Shown here: positions 6,047 through 9,793 of the stretch, piece by piece
How positions within the stretch are numbered: the stretch's first letter is position 1
Layout: every line of letters starts with the position of its first letter
NCBI GenBank assembly: GCA_002384765.1
Contig: DGBM01000316.1
Location: forward strand, 749 to 10,541
DNA: 9,793 nt
Direction of reading: 5' to 3'
Source of the DNA: Demequinaceae bacterium UBA4004
GTDB taxonomy: Bacteria > Actinomycetota > Actinomycetes > Actinomycetales > Demequinaceae
Made by a program: the position numbers and the translations under genes
Notes under the pieces: generated by a model
The model's input: the letters and a program-made list of their open reading frames with translations, nothing else
Told to the model about the DNA's origin: nothing
The model's database searches: none

Positions 6047-6621
6047 CGCTCGGAGTGCGTGGCCTCCCCGGGCCCTTGTCGCGCAGCGATCGCGGCCACG
6101 ACGGCGTCGTCACCGTGGGCGGCAAGCCAGCTGAGAACACTGGCCGGCGTCGCGGCGTGTGCGGCGACGGCGCGGCGAGCCTCCGGGAGCGTGTACGCGA
6201 GCTCCTCGAGTTCCGCAGATGACGCCGCAGGATCCATGGCGCGATCGATGCCCGCGCGAGTCTCATCCCCCACCCCGGCCTGTGCCGCTGCTGCGGCCGG
6301 CCCAGACGGCTCAAGATCGGAGGACGCGTCACGCCTCAGGATGGGGAGGCCGTGCAGCACGTAAACCCCCCAGTGGCTCACGATGTCGCGGGCCACGACA
6401 ACAGCAACGGACAGGGGAACGAGCCACAGCAGGGGGGCGTACAACGGCGATTCGATGCGGCTGAAGGCGATCGCCGCGGCCAGGTAGGCCCCCGCCGCCG
6501 AGGACAACACGATACGAGAACTCAACGACAAGGTGAGCCTTGGGTGGAGCGAGGCCACCACCCCCAAAAGGAAGAGGGCGCCAGCGATCGCTAGTGCGAT
6601 CTGCTCGGCGCCCCACTCCAT
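6043..6621 (-). CDS. Small membrane protein with C-terminal variant leucine-rich repeats
   Basis: The function is unknown. The 192-residue product has three or four hydrophobic segments (about 7-24, 34-53, 62-79, perhaps 80-93), an Ala/Gly/Asp-rich linker (about 97-132) and a C-terminal helical domain. The latter reads ELEELAYTLPEARRAVAAHA (137-156) then TPASVLSWLAAHGDDAVVAA (158-177). It matches from memory the variant leucine-rich repeat (LRV-like) pattern found in actinobacterial proteins, in which short units such as AAHxxTPxxxLxWLAAHGDxAV recur. Here there is room for only about two units. I placed the start at the ATG at 6621 because GGAGGGG lies 7 nt upstream. The in-frame ATG at 6642 and earlier starts lack a Shine-Dalgarno. 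The stop overlaps the xthA stop by 4 bp, tail to tail. It is divergent from the signalling operon across 190 bp. Confidence 0.78.
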   Translation of the reverse strand: MEWGAEQIALAIAGALFLLGVVASLHPRLTLSLSSRIVLSSAAGAYLAAAIAFSRIESPLYAPLLWLVPLSVAVVVARDIVSHWGVYVLHGLPILRRDASSDLEPSGPAAAAAQAGVGDETRAGIDRAMDPAASSAELEELAYTLPEARRAVAAHAATPASVLSWLAAHGDDAVVAAIAARQGPGEATHSER

Positions 6622-6628
6622 CAAGAAT

Positions 6629-6635
6629 CCCCTCC
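6629..6635 (-). promoter_or_regulatory. Ribosome binding site that decides the start of the repeat-protein gene
   Basis: GGAGGGG on the minus strand lies 7 nt upstream of the ATG at 6621. The upstream in-frame ATG at 6642 is preceded by a pyrimidine-rich tract instead, so 6621 is preferred. Confidence 0.65.
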
Positions 6636-6703
6636 AACGCATGGAGAGAAAGGAGATCCCCCCCTCCCCAGAGACGATTCCACGACTGCTCCAGCACCCG
6701 CAA

Positions 6704-6721
6704 GCCCCCATTTATGGGGGC
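6704..6721. repeat. 18-bp perfect inverted repeat in the divergent promoter region
   Basis: GCCCCCAT and ATGGGGGC form 8-bp perfect arms around a central TT. Both neighbouring genes point away from it, so it is not a terminator of either. It could be a protein-binding operator or, in the minus-strand transcript, a leader hairpin. Its AT-rich centre is also the most -10-like stretch upstream of the repeat-protein gene. Confidence 0.6.
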
Positions 6722-6727
6722 ACCCTG

Positions 6728-6759
6728 TGAGAAACCGCATCAGCATTTTCGCTTTCTCA
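6728..6759. repeat. Imperfect 12-bp inverted repeat overlapping the putative -35 of the response regulator operon
   Basis: The left arm TGAGAAACCGCA (6728-6739) and the reverse complement of 6748-6759 (TGAGAAAGCGAA) agree at 10 of 12 positions, including the outer seven, with 8 bp between the arms. The right arm covers the proposed -35 at 6754-6759, where a bound regulator could block or recruit polymerase. Binding by the adjacent NarL/LuxR regulator is an inference. Confidence 0.45.
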
Positions 6760-6782
6760 AGTCTGGTTCAACCCGCTATCGT
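6754..6782 (+). promoter_or_regulatory. Candidate sigma-70-type promoter of the signalling operon
   Basis: TTCTCA at 6754-6759 (four of six matches to TTGACA), a 17-bp spacer and TATCGT at 6777-6782 (four of six to TATAAT). Transcription would start near 6789, leaving a leader of about 23 nt that contains the Shine-Dalgarno at 6802-6807. Confidence 0.5.
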
Positions 6783-6801
6783 GACAAAACGACACACTCC
6801 G

Positions 6802-6807
6802 AGGGAG
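6802..6807 (+). promoter_or_regulatory. Ribosome binding site of the response regulator gene
   Basis: AGGGAG lies 4 nt before the ATG at 6812, within a purine-rich tract. It supports this start. Confidence 0.7.
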
Positions 6808-6811
6808 AGAC

Positions 6812-7456
6812 ATGTCCACGCGCCGCACGATCGCTCTGGTAGAAGACCACGCACTCATCGCGATCGGGTTTCGCGACCTCCTCGCAGGAGCGGACGACCT
6901 CGAACTTGTCGGCATGGTGGAGTCGGTACCCGAGTTGGACGAGTTCGGCCGGGATCTTGACCTTGTGGTGCTCGACCTGCGCCTGAGCGACGGCTCGAAG
7001 CCCGAGGAGAACGTGGACGCCATCCACGCTCGCGGCTCCCACGTGCTCATCTACACCGGGGCCGAGGACCGCCGACTCATCCAGTCGGCGGCTCGCTCCG
7101 GAGCGCTCGGGCTGATTCGCAAGTCGGTCGCGCCGGCGGTGCTCCTCGACGCGATCCGCACGGCAGCCGACGGCCGCGAGGTCTTTGGCACGGACTGGGC
7201 AGCGGCAATCGACGCCGACGACGTTCTTCAAGACGCGAAGCTCTCCGCCCGCGAGCAGGAGGTGCTGAGCCTGTACGCGTCCGGAGAGACCGCGGTCTCG
7301 GTGGCTCAACGCACCGGACTGTCGCGCGAGACCGTCGCGGATTACGTCAGCCGGATTCGGCGCAAGTACGCCGAGGCTGGCCGTCCCGCTCACTCGCGGA
7401 TCGACCTGTACAAGCGGGCCCTCGAAGATGGCATCCTGGACGGTCACGAGACATGA
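6812..7456 (+). CDS. NarL/LuxR-type response regulator transcription factor
   Basis: A two-component response regulator of 214 residues. The receiver domain (about 5-120) has the acidic pair Glu11-Asp12 in LVEDH, phospho-acceptor Asp55 in VVLDLRL, Thr82 in IYTGA and Lys104 in LIRKS, so it should be phosphorylatable. The C-terminal LuxR-type helix-turn-helix begins LSAREQEVLSLYASG (144-158). Its recognition region TGLSRETVADYVSRIRRKYA (168-187) differs from the common NarL form, since TVADYVSRIRRKY replaces the usual TVKxHxxxIxxKL. It is the first gene of a tightly coupled operon: its stop overlaps the kinase start in ATGA at 7453-7456. The likely partner is that kinase, and possible targets are its own promoter and the divergent repeat-protein gene. 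The ATG at 6812 has an AGGGAG Shine-Dalgarno. Confidence 0.93.
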   Translation: MSTRRTIALVEDHALIAIGFRDLLAGADDLELVGMVESVPELDEFGRDLDLVVLDLRLSDGSKPEENVDAIHARGSHVLIYTGAEDRRLIQSAARSGALGLIRKSVAPAVLLDAIRTAADGREVFGTDWAAAIDADDVLQDAKLSAREQEVLSLYASGETAVSVAQRTGLSRETVADYVSRIRRKYAEAGRPAHSRIDLYKRALEDGILDGHET

Positions 7457-8661
7457 AGATCGCGCTGGCGCCTGGTGACCGCGTCAGCGAGGATACGGCT
7501 CGGGCTCGACTCGAAAGACTCCTCTATTCGTCGGTGGGGCTCGCCGCGCTGATCTACGGCGGTGTCCTGTACCCGGGCGCCGGCGGCATCGCCGGCCAGA
7601 CGCCCCAGCTCGAGGTGTGGTACGGGGCGGGTCTCATTGCCGTCGCGATCATCATGCCCGTGGCGCTTGGCATCCTCACGTGGGTCTTGTCGCGAAGAGC
7701 GGTGCGGCGCCTCGCGGGAGCCACGGCAATCCTCTTCCTCGCTGGCATGATGGCCTTCCCGTGGGGACTGTCGACGCCAACACTCGCGGGCAACGCGGTC
7801 CCCTGGTACCAAGGAATCCACGCACTGCACGGGATGATTGCCGCGATCGCCTGGCGTCGACGATCAGTATGGGTCTACGGCCTCAGCCAAGGCGTCGTCA
7901 TTGGCGTGGTCCAGCAGTTGGTCCGGGAAGATGCGGCCAAGGCGGCGTTCCTCGACGGCGCGGGGTCCCTGGTATTCATCGTCATCCTCATGGCCGCCAC
8001 GATGGGTGTCATCGGGGCAGCTGACCGACTCGATCACGCGTCGGAAATTGCGCGTTCGCAGGCCGCGCGCACGGCCGCCAGCCGCACCCGTGAACGCGAG
8101 GAGACGCGCATCAACGCGATGGTGCACGACGACATCATGTCCGTGCTGCTGACCGCTTCCCGAGAGAATCCTCCCGCGTCACTTGGTGATCAGGCGCGCG
8201 TCGCGATCGCTTCCATCTCGTCGCTCGAGACCCGTGACGCCTCGTCGCGCATGTATTCCAATCGGGAGACCGCAATGGCCCTGCTCGATGTGGTTCGACG
8301 CGTCGCACCCAGCACCGACGTGACACACCACGAGGCAGGGGACGGCGAGGTACCCGCAGAAGTGGTGACGGCGCTCAGTGACGCCTTGTCAGAAGCACTG
8401 CGCAACTCCGTCAGGCACGCAAGCCTCGATGGCGGTGACGTTCCCCGTCACGTGGCGATTGCCGCGGACGAACGCGGCCTGGTGGTCACGATGCAGGACG
8501 ACGGCAAGGGGTTCAACACGCGCACGGTGCAGTCGCGGCGGCTCGGCATCAGGTTGAGCATCATCGAACGCATGTCGATGGTCGAGGGCGGCAGCGGCGA
8601 TGTCTCAAGCCGTGTGGGCGAGGGCACCACCGTGACCCTCACCTGGGTGCGGCCGTCATGA
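7453..8661 (+). CDS. Membrane histidine kinase of the regulator operon
   Basis: A sensor kinase of 402 residues expected to autophosphorylate and control the upstream response regulator. The N-terminal half is a membrane sensor with about five or six hydrophobic segments (near 25-41, 59-79, 88-104, 117-133, 140-155, 170-189) and no extra sensing domain. A coiled linker rich in Arg, Glu and Ala (192-220) leads to MVHDDIMSVLLTASRE (223-238), whose His225 is the probable phospho-acceptor. It is not the usual ELHD box of HisKA_3 kinases. The ATPase domain follows with the N box SEALRNSVRHA (313-323, Asn318), G1 DDGKGF (349-354), G2-like RLGIRLSIIERM (363-374) and GEGTTVTLTW (389-398). The start codon overlaps the regulator stop by 4 bp and its own stop overlaps the next gene by 4 bp, so the three proteins are probably translated in coupled fashion. 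Confidence 0.9.
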   Translation: MKIALAPGDRVSEDTARARLERLLYSSVGLAALIYGGVLYPGAGGIAGQTPQLEVWYGAGLIAVAIIMPVALGILTWVLSRRAVRRLAGATAILFLAGMMAFPWGLSTPTLAGNAVPWYQGIHALHGMIAAIAWRRRSVWVYGLSQGVVIGVVQQLVREDAAKAAFLDGAGSLVFIVILMAATMGVIGAADRLDHASEIARSQAARTAASRTREREETRINAMVHDDIMSVLLTASRENPPASLGDQARVAIASISSLETRDASSRMYSNRETAMALLDVVRRVAPSTDVTHHEAGDGEVPAEVVTALSDALSEALRNSVRHASLDGGDVPRHVAIAADERGLVVTMQDDGKGFNTRTVQSRRLGIRLSIIERMSMVEGGSGDVSSRVGEGTTVTLTWVRPS

Positions 8662-9689
8662 CCGCCAGACACTTTGAGCACGTCGACTCATCGCAACTGC
8701 TGCGCCTGTCGTCGGACCCCGCGCGTGTGGTGATGGGTCTGTTCATCTTCTCGAACATCCTCTACGCATTCGCCACGCTCGACGAGGTCAAGAACCCCAT
8801 GCCCGTCATCGCCGCCATGGTCATCGTCAACGGCGCGGCCGTGCTGCTCGTGCTCGAACGGCCCGACCCGTTCCCCGTGTCGTTGACCGCCATCGTGGTC
8901 GCCGCCGTCGCGATCAGCACGCTTCTGGTGGCGTTCCAGCTTCCCGACGTGGGCCCGCCGGGACGCGCAAGCTGGCACCTCGGATCCAATACGTGGATGT
9001 TGTTCTTCCTGGCGATGCGCAGGCGCCCGGGGGCGGCGTGGCTCGGGTATGTGCTGATGGCGTCGGGCACCCTGGCGTGGAGTACTGCCGTGGGTCGTGG
9101 CGTCTTGGACGGCGCGCTACTGCTCGACACCCACGCGGCGATTCTGTTTGTGGGAACCCTCTTTGAGGTCAACCTGCGCAGGACCGCCAAGCGCATCAAT
9201 GAATATGGCGAACACTCTGTGGCGTCGGCCGTCGAGGCCGCCGAGGGTGCGACGTCCGCCCAGATCCGCCAGCGGCGCGTGCTCGAGCTGAGAGCCTCTG
9301 CCGTTCCGCTCTTGGAAAGCCTCGTGGAGCACGGGCCTCCGATGACTGACGCCGCCAGGCTGCAGTACGCGACAGCCGAGGCGCTGCTGCGGGACGGGGT
9401 GAGGGGACGCTCGCTCATCACGCCCAGGATCGCGGCCGCGGCCACCAAGGCGCGCGAACGTGGGGTCGAAGTGACGCTGCTCGACGACCGCGGAGAGGGA
9501 CTCGAGGAGGGCGATGCGATGGTGCGCATGAGCGACGCCATTGTGGCCGAGCTCAATGCCGCCCACGAGGGTTCGGTGACCGTCAGGCTTGCCCCGCGGG
9601 GCCGACCCGTTGCAGTGTCGATCGTTTCGTCGAACGCCCGCGATCGGGTGGAACTCGACGCCGCTGGCGAACCCGTCGAGCGCCGCTAG
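8658..9689 (+). CDS. Kinase-like membrane protein lacking recognisable kinase motifs (putative pseudokinase)
   Basis: I do not recognise a named family. The 343-residue product has the same layout as the kinase before it: hydrophobic segments near 22-40, 48-66, 74-94, 110-120, 128-144 and 155-171, a charged helical linker (172-212), then a cytosolic domain. RQRRVLELRASAVPLLESLV (205-224) aligns by eye with a dimerisation helix, but the place of a histidine is taken by ELRAS. DAARLQYATAEALLRDGVRG (231-250) followed by RGVEVTLLDDRG (268-279) and MSDAIVAELNAAHEGSVTVR (291-310) resembles an ATPase-type fold. There is no DxGxG box and no clear N box. It starts in an ATGA overlap with the kinase and ends the operon. 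It may be a regulatory partner of the kinase or a heterodimer subunit; an unrelated membrane protein is the alternative. Confidence 0.85.
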   Translation: MTARHFEHVDSSQLLRLSSDPARVVMGLFIFSNILYAFATLDEVKNPMPVIAAMVIVNGAAVLLVLERPDPFPVSLTAIVVAAVAISTLLVAFQLPDVGPPGRASWHLGSNTWMLFFLAMRRRPGAAWLGYVLMASGTLAWSTAVGRGVLDGALLLDTHAAILFVGTLFEVNLRRTAKRINEYGEHSVASAVEAAEGATSAQIRQRRVLELRASAVPLLESLVEHGPPMTDAARLQYATAEALLRDGVRGRSLITPRIAAAATKARERGVEVTLLDDRGEGLEEGDAMVRMSDAIVAELNAAHEGSVTVRLAPRGRPVAVSIVSSNARDRVELDAAGEPVERR

Positions 9690-9699
9690 GCGGTCGCGC

Positions 9700-9718
9700 G
9701 CGGCCACCCGGTGGCCGC
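9700..9718. terminator. Hairpin after the signalling operon
   Basis: GCGGCCAC and GTGGCCGC form an 8-bp perfect stem with a CCG loop, 10 bp after the operon stop at 9689. There is no T-run after it on the plus strand, so it is at best a weak intrinsic terminator or a stabilising 3' hairpin. Confidence 0.45.
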
Positions 9719-9729
9719 AGCGGCAACGA

Positions 9730-9760
9730 AACCCCGGTCGCCTCGGGGGCCCCTGGGGTT
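9730..9760 (-). terminator. Candidate intrinsic terminator of the tRNA gene
   Basis: AACCCC (9730-9735) pairs with GGGGTT (9755-9760), extended by GG/CC around one bulged base. Read on the minus strand, the hairpin begins 10 nt after the tRNA 3' end, and its right arm runs into a short T-rich TTTCGTT. With the hairpin at 9700-9718 it separates the converging tRNA and signalling operon. Confidence 0.5.
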
Positions 9761-9770
9761 GCAGGTCCAG

Positions 9771-9793
9771 CGCGCCCGGAGGGATTCGAACCC
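9771..9793 (-). tRNA. 3' end of a tRNA, probably tRNA-Arg (truncated by window edge)
   Basis: The minus strand reads GGG, the T-loop TTCGAAT, CCCTC (3' side of the T stem), CGGGCGC (3' side of the acceptor stem) and discriminator G at 9771. CCA is not encoded. The implied acceptor 5' strand is GCGCCCG, which from memory fits actinobacterial tRNA-Arg (ACG). The anticodon lies outside the window, so the identity is only likely. Confidence 0.8.

Noticed and set aside
6622..6711. Upstream start for the repeat protein (up to 30 more residues)
   Set aside because: The extra residues are not membrane- or family-like, and no Shine-Dalgarno precedes the earlier starts. The ATG at 6621 has GGAGGGG at 7 nt.
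6776..7447. Minus-strand frame of 223 codons across the response regulator
   Set aside because: Shadow of the regulator. The sense frame has complete receiver and helix-turn-helix motifs.
1..9793. Mobile element, CRISPR array or prophage
   Set aside because: No transposase, integrase, direct-repeat array, target-site duplication or composition shift was seen. The tRNA at the right edge could be an integration site, but no attachment repeat or integrase is visible.

Overview
The window is about 9.8 kb of GC-rich chromosome whose codons strongly favour G/C at the third position. Protein styles (TrmH-type methyltransferase, PyrE, class II FBA, xthA-type exonuclease, variant leucine-rich-repeat membrane protein, NarL/LuxR regulator with an actinobacterial-style kinase) point to an actinobacterium. 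The order Micrococcales is my best guess, from memory of similar proteins only. I see no mobile element, phage gene or CRISPR array, and coding density is high, so this looks like ordinary core chromosome with one less familiar signalling operon at the right end.

Left part (1-5170, mostly minus strand). A TrmH/SpoU RNA methyltransferase is followed by the 5' part of class II fructose-bisphosphate aldolase, which runs off the left edge. A DedA-family membrane protein faces right and converges on lemA. On the minus strand the order of transcription is SDR oxidoreductase, pyrE, a DUF3137-like membrane protein, lemA. The last three look like one transcript: pyrE and the DUF3137-like gene are 3 bp apart, and the latter is 32 bp from lemA.

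Middle (5210-6621). An exonuclease III-like DNA repair enzyme diverges from the SDR gene across only 39 bp. It meets, tail to tail with a 4-bp overlap, a small membrane protein that ends in variant leucine-rich repeats.

Right part (6622-9689, plus strand). A 190-bp divergent intergenic region holds a candidate sigma-70-type promoter and two inverted repeats. It precedes a tightly coupled three-gene operon: a NarL/LuxR response regulator, a membrane histidine kinase (4-bp overlap), and a second membrane protein (4-bp overlap). The last is built like the kinase but lacks a phospho-accepting histidine and a recognisable ATP-binding G1 box. This regulator, kinase and apparent pseudokinase trio is the most interesting part of the window. 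The right edge holds the 3' end of a minus-strand tRNA, probably tRNA-Arg, with a candidate terminator just beyond it.

A second theme is the arrangement of starts. Four genes (dedA, SDR, xthA, pyrE) have a TAnnnT hexamer ending 6 or 7 nt before the start codon and no good Shine-Dalgarno, as expected for leaderless mRNAs; the TrmH gene has a weaker version. The aldolase, lemA, the DUF3137-like gene, the repeat protein and the response regulator instead have clear Shine-Dalgarno sequences.
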